DNA of 20,506 nt, taken from positions 1 to 20,506 of the forward strand of contig PXDE01000298.1 of assembly GCA_003566475.1 (NCBI GenBank). Direction: 5' to 3'. This DNA comes from PVC group bacterium (GTDB lineage Bacteria > Verrucomicrobiota > Kiritimatiellia > SS1-B-03-39 > PXDE01). A program made the position numbers and the translations under genes. The stretch's first letter is position 1, and each line of letters begins with the position of its first letter. Below, one piece after another: positions 13,601-20,506 of the stretch. Under the pieces are notes generated by a model that ran no database searches, was not told the origin of the DNA, and saw nothing but the letters and a program-made list of their open reading frames with translations.

Positions 13601-16120
13601 CTAGAATCCCTCCTTCCCGAACCAGATCTGGTGTTCGCGATACCACACCGGCATGCCGCCGACTTTGAACATGGGCTCCTCGCGGGCGGGGGCGATCTCG
13701 ACCGGGGGATGGGATCCCTCGGCCAGGGTCAGGACCACAGCCAGGCTGCCGAAGGCCTGGCGGCGGCGGTCCGCGCCGGCCGCCATGCTCGCGGAGCTGG
13801 TCCAATGGTAGATCTTCTCGACCACGATCCTGCCCTCGCGCTGCCGGCGCTCCCGCTCCGACTCGTCCTCGGCGGTCTCGTCGAGGGTCAGCGGATCCTC
13901 CACCGTGATGCCGAACTCGCGGCCGGGAAGGGACACCCCCTGGAACTCGATGGCGCCCCGGTCCATGCTGCGCTGGAGCAGGTCCTCGCTGCTCTCCTGG
14001 GGCTCGTCGAGCCAGGCCACGATACGGCCGGGCCGTCCGTCGCGGGGAGGGCGGTACTCGAGGTTCACCGTGTCCGGGTAGGCGAACCGGCCCCGCAGCG
14101 AGGCCGACACCCCGGGCGGGCGGATGGTGAACTCCGGGCCGACGATGTCCACGCGGCTCGCCGGGACGTCGCCCACGGAAAGCTCCCAGGAGCGCCGCCG
14201 CTGGCCCATCTCCGTCGCGCCCTCCACCATCACCAGCACCGCCGCCGCGCCCGACTCGCCGCTCACGTCCAGCCCCACCGTCCGCCAGCCCCGGCCTTCG
14301 GTCACCGGATCGCGCCCGTCGGTGCGCTCGAGGTTGGTGAAGCCTCCGAAGGCCACGCTGCCCATGCCGGACCCGTCGCGCCGGGCCCGCAGGTGCCGCA
14401 GGCGGCCCCGGCTGGTCGGCTCCGCCGCCGGCAGGTTCACCAGCGATCCCTCCTTGGCCTGGAACACGTTCTGATCCGCCCGGGCCGGCCAGCCGAACGT
14501 CCCCGCCGGCGCGGTGGTCTGGGCCGCCCAGGTCCAGCCCAGGCCCCGGAACACGAAATGCCCCGGCAGCGCTCCGCCATGGCCCGGGCCCTCGCCCATC
14601 TCGAACACCAGGAGCGGGGCCTCCGGCGACCCGCCCGCCCCCAGCACCAGAGTGCCCATGGTGGGGTCGTGAACAATCCGGGGGCCGTCAGGGGCCGACG
14701 GCGGCGTTCCCGCCGGCCAGAGCTCCGCAAGCAGGCTCTGCCAGGCGTGGCGCAAGACCGGCGGGGCGGTGGCGGCGGCCCGGTCCAGGGCGGTCACCGA
14801 CGCGGGGCTCGCGCCCGGCCGCAGGGCCACGGTCCAGAAGCGGTCCGCTTCGGCCTGGCGGAGCAGCAGTCCGTCGCTGGCCGCGTGGAAGCGACCCGCC
14901 TCCGCCCAGCCGGTGCCCGCGAACAGGTCCACTCCGGTCGCCTTCTCCAGCCACCAGCCGAACGCGGGCACGAACTCCAGCGCCGTGGCGTAGCCGAACG
15001 CTCCCGTGGGCGCTCCGCGCTCCCCGACCGCCGTCTCCAGAAACCGCCGCACCGACCGATGGCACCGCTCCAGGGCCCGGTGCGAGGCGGCGCGGGTGTC
15101 CCCGTCGAGATGCGGAAGCGCCGCCAGCAGGGCCAGCCCCGCCGCCGCCCGGATCGAGGCCAGCCGCGGATCCTCCGGCCCGCTGAAGCCTTCCAGCCAG
15201 CCACCGGGACGCAGAGGGGACGGGCCGCGGAGCGGGGTTTCGACCGCGTCCTCGCCCGCCGCCAGCCGGCCCCAGCGGGCCAGGATTTCGGCGGAGGCCC
15301 GCTTGTCCTCGCCCGGGGCCAAGGCCTGGAGGGCCGCCGCCGAGGCCAGGGCCGCGCACAGCTCATAGGTCTGATCGGCGCGAAGGGCCCGCGGATCGAG
15401 GCGGGCCAGCGGCGCGGCCGCGTCGGCGGGGGACCGGGGGGCACGCAGCCAGGCCCGAAGCTCCGGCCACGCCGCATGCTCCGGGGCCGACACGTCGCGA
15501 GGAAGGGACAGGTCCGCCGTCCGTAGGTCCTCAGGCAGGGGGGCGAGCCCGGGCTCCCGGACGGCCCGGGCCAGGACCGGGGCGATGCTGCGCTGATGCC
15601 GGTCCGGGATGCGCGAGTAGCTGCGGGTGGCGTCGGTGCTCAGGCCGCCCCGCCAGGCCGGAGGGTCAAAGCTTCCCGCCGCCCGCCACAGATCGCCGAT
15701 CTCCACCCCGGCCAGTCCCCGCGCCTGCACCCGGAACTCCCCCTCGCCGACCTGCGACCCCATGGCCAGATCCAGCGACACCTCCACCGTGCCCCCGGTG
15801 AACCGGGGGGGCAGATGCGGCACCTCGACCTTCAGCTCGGCCTCCAGCCGATGCGGGCCGCGGGCCTGCCGGACCACCGTCACCGGCAGTTCCGCCTCGG
15901 GCAGATCCTCGAACCAGGCCCAGCCGGTGCCGGCCAGGTTGCCGTCGGGAAGCATGGGGAGGTCCAGAACCAGGTCGCTCGGCCGCCGCGATCCGGAACC
16001 CGGATTCCGGAACGGCACCGCATAGTCCAGAGTCACCCGCAGCCCGTCGGCCCGGACCGACACGGGGACCAGCGCCACCAGCACGCCCAGCAGGGGGAAA
16101 AGGAATCGCCGCGAGAACAT
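13601..16120 (-). CDS. Secreted heparinase II/III-like (toroid plus beta-sandwich) protein
   Basis: 839 aa. A clear signal peptide (MFSRRFLFPLLGVLVALVPV, then SVRA, cut near residue 24). A beta-rich N-domain (25-150) is followed by a helical, Ala/Leu-rich toroid (about 215-470) and a C-terminal beta-sandwich (480-830). GEGPGHGGALPGHFVF (509-524) resembles the His-rich entry to the heparinase II/III beta-domain, and FGWPARADQNVFQ (542-554) resembles the segment after it. The catalytic Tyr/His set of true lyases is not certain, so it could be a degenerate or non-catalytic partner. It is the first gene of a two-gene operon with the next heparinase-like protein, which shares its domain plan; a distant duplication is likely. 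It is divergent from the GH123-like gene 939 bp away. Confidence 0.65.
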   Translation of the reverse strand: MFSRRFLFPLLGVLVALVPVSVRADGLRVTLDYAVPFRNPGSGSRRPSDLVLDLPMLPDGNLAGTGWAWFEDLPEAELPVTVVRQARGPHRLEAELKVEVPHLPPRFTGGTVEVSLDLAMGSQVGEGEFRVQARGLAGVEIGDLWRAAGSFDPPAWRGGLSTDATRSYSRIPDRHQRSIAPVLARAVREPGLAPLPEDLRTADLSLPRDVSAPEHAAWPELRAWLRAPRSPADAAAPLARLDPRALRADQTYELCAALASAAALQALAPGEDKRASAEILARWGRLAAGEDAVETPLRGPSPLRPGGWLEGFSGPEDPRLASIRAAAGLALLAALPHLDGDTRAASHRALERCHRSVRRFLETAVGERGAPTGAFGYATALEFVPAFGWWLEKATGVDLFAGTGWAEAGRFHAASDGLLLRQAEADRFWTVALRPGASPASVTALDRAAATAPPVLRHAWQSLLAELWPAGTPPSAPDGPRIVHDPTMGTLVLGAGGSPEAPLLVFEMGEGPGHGGALPGHFVFRGLGWTWAAQTTAPAGTFGWPARADQNVFQAKEGSLVNLPAAEPTSRGRLRHLRARRDGSGMGSVAFGGFTNLERTDGRDPVTEGRGWRTVGLDVSGESGAAAVLVMVEGATEMGQRRRSWELSVGDVPASRVDIVGPEFTIRPPGVSASLRGRFAYPDTVNLEYRPPRDGRPGRIVAWLDEPQESSEDLLQRSMDRGAIEFQGVSLPGREFGITVEDPLTLDETAEDESERERRQREGRIVVEKIYHWTSSASMAAGADRRRQAFGSLAVVLTLAEGSHPPVEIAPAREEPMFKVGGMPVWYREHQIWFGKEGF

Positions 16121-16129
16121 ACCCGGCGA

Positions 16130-16157
16130 ACTCTACAGGGTTAAGACGGAATGGCAA
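16130..16157 (-). promoter_or_regulatory. Possible promoter of the heparinase-like operon
   Basis: On the minus strand TTGCCA (16157-16152), 16-nt spacer and TAGAGT (16135-16130) stand 9 nt before the ATG at 16120. The short distance again implies a nearly leaderless transcript, and no Shine-Dalgarno sequence is visible. The boxes deviate from consensus. Confidence 0.3.
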
Positions 16158-16287
16158 AACCGATTTACGGGCCCGAGGCTTCGCCCGTTGGGGTGGGTGG
16201 GGGCGGTGGGAGGGGATGGTGACGGGTGGCGAGGGCTGAAGGGGGTGGAAGGCAGGAAGCCTCGGGGTAGGAAGAGGGAGGGGAGGA

Positions 16288-16336
16288 GATTGTGGATTGT
16301 GGATTGTGGATTGGGGATTGGGGACCGGGGACGGGA
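16288..16336. repeat. Heptanucleotide tandem array (GATTGTG/GATTGGG)
   Basis: Seven 7-bp units: GATTGTG three times, GATTGGG twice, then GACCGGG and GACGGGA. The word drifts stepwise along the array. Confidence 0.75.
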
Positions 16337-16430
16337 ATGGCCAATATCCAGCCAGGAATGGCCAATGTTTAAGGGGGGGTGGACTCCCCTCCGCTGGCCA
16401 TTGGCTATTCCTTGCTGGCCATTGGACATT
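16336..16430. repeat. 32-bp inverted repeat built from 7-bp words
   Basis: Arms 16336-16367 and 16399-16430 match at 27 of 32 positions around a 31-nt loop. Each arm can be read as 7-mers (AATGGCC, AATATCC, AGCCAGG, AATGGCC). It follows directly on the preceding heptamer array. Confidence 0.7.
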
Positions 16431-16483
16431 CGTTCCCATGGGCGGGGCCGTTCGGCCCTCGTCGTCTGGTCAAGGGAACGGTA

Positions 16484-16506
16484 GTCCGCTGTCTGCGACA
16501 GCGGAC
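16484..16506. repeat. Perfect 10-bp stem hairpin
   Basis: GTCCGCTGTC, loop TGC, GACAGCGGAC. No T-run follows. It lies far from any gene end (about 360 nt upstream of the heparinase-like start and 550 nt upstream of the GH123-like start), so a terminator role is unlikely and a REP-type sequence is more likely. Confidence 0.65.
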
Positions 16507-16596
16507 CGATCGGGCCTGCTTCGGAGGAAGAAAGGCCATGGTCAAGCCTTCCTGCTCTGAGGCGCCAAAGGACGCCTTCTCCCACCAACCACCGCT

Positions 16597-16676
16597 TGCC
16601 AGCAGGATGTCCCCGGCGTGGCACGGCGCTTCCAGCCCGTGCCTGTGCGAGGAAGGATCCCGGAACGACCATGGTC
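16597..16676 (-). repeat. Dispersed hairpin repeat, copy B
   Basis: Inverted copy of the repeat at 10266-10341. The core hairpin is 16620-16643 (GGCACGG and CCGTGCC arms), with one difference in 24 nt from copy A. ACCATGG, GATCC and CCTCGC occur in the same order on its flank, with small length differences. Confidence 0.6.
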
Positions 16677-16840
16677 GGCGGAAGCGCTGCTCATGGACGG
16701 ACCGGGACCTAACCTCGCTCGGCTCCGGGCAAGATGCCCGGGCCACGGGAGGCCGCATGGCGGCGGCTTCTCTTCGTCAATCGTACCTCGTCAGCTTGCC
16801 CTGCGAAGCGTGCTCGCGAAGTAGGGTCAATCTGCGGCTT

Positions 16841-16875
16841 CCCACATCCCACACCCCACATCTCACACCCCACAA
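16841..16875. repeat. Heptanucleotide tandem array (CCCACAT/CCCACAC)
   Basis: Five 7-bp units: CCCACAT, CCCACAC, CCCACAT, CTCACAC, CCCACAA. Confidence 0.75.
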
Positions 16876-17059
16876 CTTGTCCGACGTAGCGCCTTGGCGA
16901 AGTCGGATCGCGCTATCCGTCTCACCCCGTATCCCTCTGAGCCCAACGGCTCAGCAGCGGGCACGGATCACTGATCCCTCCCCCGCGCACTTGACCCTTA
17001 CCTCCCCCGCGCTCATACCTTCCGCCCTGTCCCCCTCATCAGTCGCCTAGGAATCCATC

Positions 17060-19780
17060 ATGACTCCTCGCCTGCTTCCCGCTGTGGTCTGGCTGGCCGC
17101 CGCCTTCCCCGTGGCCGCCGAGGTGCCGCTCATCCATCCCCTCACCCCGTGGCGGGCCATGGTGGTCACCGGGCCCGACCTGCGGAGCGAGGACGGCGAG
17201 CTGTTCGTGCCCGACCGACGGCAGCGCGTGCCCTTCGACGTCACCGGCGCCGAGAACGAAGGCCAGGCCGCCGCCTTCTCGCCCCGACCCCCGGAAGAGT
17301 GGATCGCTCCGGAGGACTCCGGCGACCAGCATGGGCCCATGGCCTTGTTTCGGCCCCATCGCGTCGTCGTCGAGGACTGGAGAACCCCGGAGTTCGATGA
17401 CCGGCACTGGCCCCGGTACCAGGCCGACGAGCTGTTCGACTATGTCGGCGACTACGGCGTGGCGGTGCGGGGGCGGACCTGGCTGTCGTCGCTTCATCTT
17501 CGCACCCGGTTCGGCATCCTCGATCCGGCCCGGGCCACGGACCTGCGGCTGACGGTGACCTTCATCGGAGGCGCGGTGGCCTATGTGAACGGGATTGAGG
17601 TCGGCCGGGCCTTCCTCCCCGAGGGCGACCTGCCTCCACTCACCCCCGCCGCTCCCTACCCGGCCGAGGCCTACGCCACCACAGAGGGGACGCCACTGCC
17701 CATGGTGTCGCCCACCGAGTCGCCCGCTCCGGAACTTGAGCCCCATTACCGGAGCCGGATCCGCACCGCCGAATTCCGGATTCCCCCGGAAGCCCTCCGC
17801 GCCGGGGGCAACACCCTCGCGGTGGAGATCCGGCGGGCCCCCGTGCAGGGGCCCATGGGCCGCGACGCCTGGAATCACCTGGCCTTCCGCGAGATCACGC
17901 TGGCCAGCCCGTCCGGGCAGGGGGTGATCCCCTACGACGAGGCCCTGGCGGGCCCGCGGGTCTGGAGCGCCGAAGCCCTGGACGCGGTCGCGGCCTCGGC
18001 CCCCGAACGCCCGCTGGTCCGCCGACGCTGGGGCTGGGGGACGGTGGGATCCGTCCGGGGGCGTCCGGTCCAGGGGACCCTGGCCGGGAATCCGTTCGAT
18101 CCCCTCCGGCCCATCCGCATGGCCACGCCGCGGGGCGGTACGGCCAGCGGTCAGGTCGTCCTCGCCGACCCGGCCGGGCTGCGGAACGTCGCGGTCCGGA
18201 TCGAGGCCGATCTCCAGGGCGACGGCCGCGCCTCCCTGCCCGCCTCGGCGGTGCGGATCCTCTACGCGGGGCCGAACCCGCGGACGCACGATCTGGACGG
18301 GCTGGTTGCGACACCTCCCGCCGACGCGACCGTCCTCCCCGTCTGGCTGGTGGCCGAGATCCCTCAGGATCAGTTCCCGGGCTGGTACGAGGGCAGCCTG
18401 CGCCTCGAGGCCAACGGCGTGGACTTCCGGGTTCCGGTTCAGGTGCTGGTCACCGGACTGACCCTGCCGCCCCCGCGGGACTTCACGGGGTCCGACCTGT
18501 ACGTGGCCACCTCGCCCAAGTCCGTGGCCATGCAATACGGAGTGGACCTTTGGTCCGACGAGCACTTCCGTCACATGGAGGCCTCGTTCCGGCTCCAGGC
18601 CCAGCTCGGCAACGACCTCGTTTTCGTTCCCGTCATCGTCTGTAACTTCCATCCGGTGCCCAAGAGCTGGCGGGGTGGCCGGGCCTCCGAGGAGGACCGG
18701 TGGCACGCCCCCATGGTGCGCTGGGTGGAGACCGACGAAGGGCTGCGCCCCGACTTCCGCATCCTCGACCGCTATCTCGACGCCTACGCCCGCCACGCGG
18801 GCCCCCCTCGCGCTCTGACCCTGGGCATCTGGTCGGCGGCCTCGGCCCGCGAGCTGGCCGACGCCTACGAGGGACGGCGCCAGCCCAGCGTGGAGGTCGA
18901 GCAGCGCTCCCCGCTCGAGGTGGAGGTGTGGGATCCGGAGACCGGCCGGGTGGAACGGCGCGTGATCCCGGCCATTCTGGATCCCGAGGGGGAAACGTTC
19001 TGGCGCCCGCTTCTGGACGGGGTGCGGGACCGGGTGGTCCGCCGGGGATGGTCGGAGCGGATCATCATGCTGGGCCTGGGCGGCGACATGCGGATGGGTC
19101 GGCAGACCGTGGAGAAGGTCCGCGAGTGGGCGCCCTACGCCCGGTGGGACCTGCTCTCCCATTTCAGCGGCGATCCGGGCCCGGAGGACGGCCGCCTGAT
19201 CGCCACCGGGGGCCTGGAGATCGGGGTCATGGGCCTGCCGGGCCTAAGGCCGGCTCTGGCCCGTGTCCTCGAGGCCCGGCTGGCCACCCCGCCCGAGTAT
19301 CTGGAACTGCCCACGGCGCGGTGGCAGCACGACCCTCACTCGCCCCTGCTGCTCTATCGGGCCCTGCCCCTGGTGTTCGGCCGGCTGGGTCATCTGGGCC
19401 TGGACTTCTGGCAGCCGGACGGGGCGGGCCCGCGCAACCACGGATTCTGGACCCACACCCAGGCCCTCGCCGTGCCCGGTCCCGACGGGGCCATGCCCAC
19501 CGTCCGGTTCCAGATGCTCCGGGAGGGCGTCCAGGACCAGGAGATCCGGACCATGCTGGTCCGGGCCTACCTGGCCCTGCCCGAGGATGAGCGGGAACCC
19601 TATCGGGACCTGCTCGACGAGCTTCACCGGCGGATCGCCTGGGGCGGGGGATACATCAGCAACCACGAGATGGCCTTCGACTGGCCGACCTACGCCGCCC
19701 AGGTCCAGGAAGCCGCCGCCGACCTCATTGGCCCCCGCATCCACGCCCGCTGGGACCGCCCCCCCGCCGCCCGCCGCTGA
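17060..19780 (+). CDS. Secreted GH123/DUF4091-like glycoside hydrolase-type protein
   Basis: 906 aa. A signal peptide (1-20, ending PVAA) suggests export. Residues 100-285 form a jelly-roll domain of the galactose-binding type: EDWRTPEFDDRHWPRY, LRLTVTFIGGAVAYVNGIEV and AGGNTLAVEI. A beta-sandwich follows (about 350-470), then a probable TIM-barrel catalytic part (about 475-830). The segment RFQMLREGVQDQEI (815-828) matches the end signature (LREGxxDxEx) of DUF4091 and GH123-related proteins, and a helical tail follows. GH123 enzymes remove N-acetylgalactosamine from glycosphingolipids; the substrate here is unknown and the catalytic Asp/Glu pair could not be fixed by eye. The ATG has AGGAA 6 nt upstream. 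It is divergent from the heparinase-like operon, suggesting joint use on an amino-sugar or uronate polysaccharide. Confidence 0.7.
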   Translation: MTPRLLPAVVWLAAAFPVAAEVPLIHPLTPWRAMVVTGPDLRSEDGELFVPDRRQRVPFDVTGAENEGQAAAFSPRPPEEWIAPEDSGDQHGPMALFRPHRVVVEDWRTPEFDDRHWPRYQADELFDYVGDYGVAVRGRTWLSSLHLRTRFGILDPARATDLRLTVTFIGGAVAYVNGIEVGRAFLPEGDLPPLTPAAPYPAEAYATTEGTPLPMVSPTESPAPELEPHYRSRIRTAEFRIPPEALRAGGNTLAVEIRRAPVQGPMGRDAWNHLAFREITLASPSGQGVIPYDEALAGPRVWSAEALDAVAASAPERPLVRRRWGWGTVGSVRGRPVQGTLAGNPFDPLRPIRMATPRGGTASGQVVLADPAGLRNVAVRIEADLQGDGRASLPASAVRILYAGPNPRTHDLDGLVATPPADATVLPVWLVAEIPQDQFPGWYEGSLRLEANGVDFRVPVQVLVTGLTLPPPRDFTGSDLYVATSPKSVAMQYGVDLWSDEHFRHMEASFRLQAQLGNDLVFVPVIVCNFHPVPKSWRGGRASEEDRWHAPMVRWVETDEGLRPDFRILDRYLDAYARHAGPPRALTLGIWSAASARELADAYEGRRQPSVEVEQRSPLEVEVWDPETGRVERRVIPAILDPEGETFWRPLLDGVRDRVVRRGWSERIIMLGLGGDMRMGRQTVEKVREWAPYARWDLLSHFSGDPGPEDGRLIATGGLEIGVMGLPGLRPALARVLEARLATPPEYLELPTARWQHDPHSPLLLYRALPLVFGRLGHLGLDFWQPDGAGPRNHGFWTHTQALAVPGPDGAMPTVRFQMLREGVQDQEIRTMLVRAYLALPEDEREPYRDLLDELHRRIAWGGGYISNHEMAFDWPTYAAQVQEAAADLIGPRIHARWDRPPAARR

Positions 19781-19853
19781 TTCTTGCCCGGGCTGGCCGG
19801 CCGCACGAACCTACGGCACGTGGATCAGCCACGCGCTTGCGGTGGGCCGGAAG

Positions 19854-20417
19854 GGCGAATCCCGCCCGTGGCGCATTCGCGTCAACCTAAGACGCAATCA
19901 ATTCCTGTCCAGCCATTTACCGCAGGTCATTCTTCATCGTACCTCGGCGGAATCGCGCAGGCCGTGGGTGACCAGCGAAGAAGCCGCAAGAACCATATCC
20001 GTGAGTTTCGTCGCGGCCGGCAAGGCCGATACGAACGCCCCAGGCCGGATTCCGTGCTGCCAGCGAAGGAGCAAGCTGGACACGTAAACGTACGATCGTC
20101 AGCCTGCGTGTCCATATTCCGAATCCCCATCCGGCGACAGGAATGAATGTAGACCATTGTATATCAGCATAATATGACACATGCCCCACATCGTTCGGGG
20201 TGGCGCATGACGGACACGTAAACGTACGATCGTCAGTTTACGTGTCCAAAACGGGGCGGGCGTCCCGAGATGTCGGTAGCAAGGCGGCGTGACCCAGCAC
20301 CCGAGAATGTCAGAAGTGGACGAATTCAGCTCCACCATGGATTCCAGCCCATAACATGCTTCTGGACGACTTGTTACGCCTTAGGTTGACGCGAACGCGC
20401 CACGGGCGGGATGAGCC
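19854..20417. repeat. 564-bp segment bounded by 47-bp inverted repeats
   Basis: The left arm 19854-19900 and the right arm 20371-20417 match as inverted repeats at about 40 of 47 positions. A 33-nt core (CTTAGGTTGACGCGAA, one variable base, then GCGCCACGGGCGGGAT) differs at a single position. The segment encloses the twin-palindrome element copy 2 and has no transposase gene. It could be a MITE-like element or two oppositely inserted copies of a short repeat. Confidence 0.65.
20078..20247 (-). repeat. Twin-palindrome element, copy 2 (170 bp)
   Basis: Two 36-nt palindromes (20078-20113 and 20212-20247) bracket 98 nt. The right one is nearly perfect: 12-bp arms GGACACGTAAAC and GTTTACGTGTCC with ACGATCGT at the centre. 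The reverse complement of the interior aligns with the interior of copy 1 at roughly 58 of 98 positions with one gap, including CGATGTGGGG and CTACATTCA. The copies therefore lie in opposite orientations. Confidence 0.75.
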
Positions 20418-20506
20418 GCGAGCGAGGGACGGCCATGTTCCGCTCCTGGCGGGTGCCCGGCTCGTTTCAGGAACCCGGGCATGGCTGCTCCTCGCTCCGG
20501 CTCGGC

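Larger units (their letters stand above)
16158..17059. other. Repeat-filled divergent intergenic region
   Basis: No gene is supported. The region holds two heptamer arrays, a 32-bp inverted repeat, a perfect 10-bp stem hairpin and the second copy of the 10266-type repeat, each listed separately. Further hairpins are CCGGGC-AAGAT-GCCCGG (16725-16741) and TCCGAC/GTCGGA (16880-16907, with inner pairing). AGGAA (17049-17053) is the ribosome-binding site of the following gene. Open frames here follow the repeats and lack protein character. Confidence 0.65.
19781..20506. other. Gene-free repeat region at the right end
   Basis: No protein gene is supported. It contains a 47-bp inverted repeat pair and the second twin-palindrome element inside it. 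Past 20417 are GC-rich stretches including GCCCGG/CCGGGC pairing around TTTCAGGAAC (about 20452-20480). Base composition from 20114 to 20210 is clearly more AT-rich than the neighbouring genes. Confidence 0.6.

Noticed and set aside
10810..15526. Very long plus-strand open frames (952 and 851 codons) over the heparinase-like genes
   Set aside because: They are antisense shadows caused by high GC; they cross two real genes and show no domain or signal sequence.
16379..17050. 223-codon frame before the GH123-like gene
   Set aside because: It covers heptamer arrays and hairpins, has no domain, and its composition follows the repeats.
19917..20338. Short minus-strand frames (79-90 codons) in the right-end repeat region
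   Set aside because: Their only shared peptide (LTIVRLRV) comes from the 36-nt palindromes, so they reflect repeats, not conserved proteins.
1..20506. tRNA or rRNA genes
   Set aside because: No TTCGA-type T-loop with matching acceptor stem or rRNA-like stretch was noticed by eye; a tRNAscan run would settle it.

Overview
The window is very GC-rich bacterial DNA with thirteen intact protein genes. Gene content is an RQC/HRDC-type RecQ with an extra C-terminal helix-turn-helix, a beta-CASP nuclease, a membrane-anchored alpha/alpha-toroid protein, two heparinase-like secreted proteins and a GH123/DUF4091-like secreted protein. Together with intergenic regions crowded with short palindromes and 7-bp repeats, this suggests a member of the PVC superphylum (Kiritimatiellota, Lentisphaerota or Verrucomicrobiota type). 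That placement is an inference from gene families and repeat style; no rRNA or other phylogenetic marker was seen.

Layout. 1-93: a repeat with an 18-bp perfect inverted repeat. 94-3798 (minus): recQ, a SAM-dependent methyltransferase and a thioredoxin-fold lipoprotein, all in one direction and possibly co-transcribed. 3799-4198: a cluster of GGGACAGACCC repeats with REP-like hairpins. 4199-5256: two homologous Phd-like antitoxin/VapC modules facing each other. The plus-strand copy is a pseudogene (stop codon in the antitoxin, toxin cut off after about 16 codons); the minus-strand copy is intact. 5297-5465: first copy of a roughly 170-bp element bounded by 36-bp palindromes. 5705-7135 (plus): three tandem small heat-shock proteins. 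7159-7187: a strong hairpin between convergent genes. 7220-10151 (minus): a beta-CASP nuclease followed by the toroid protein. 10152-10437: repeats. 10438-16120 (minus): two coupled genes for large secreted heparinase-like proteins. 16121-17059: a divergent intergenic region full of heptamer arrays and hairpins. 17060-19780 (plus): a large secreted GH123/DUF4091-like protein. 19781-20506: no gene; an inverted 47-bp repeat pair encloses a second, oppositely oriented copy of the 170-bp element.

Functional themes. The divergent heparinase-like pair and the GH123-like protein look like a small locus for breaking down amino-sugar or uronic-acid polysaccharides outside the cytoplasm. The sHSP trio is a stress operon. 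RecQ is a DNA-repair helicase, and the beta-CASP enzyme is probably an RNA nuclease. The toxin-antitoxin region shows duplication and decay.

The most unusual item is the 170-bp twin-palindrome element. Two copies are recognisable, with identical 36-nt palindromes in number and size, nearly equal spacing (97 and 98 nt) and conserved interior blocks, and neither has an associated transposase in view. All functional calls are from reading the sequence; no database search was run.
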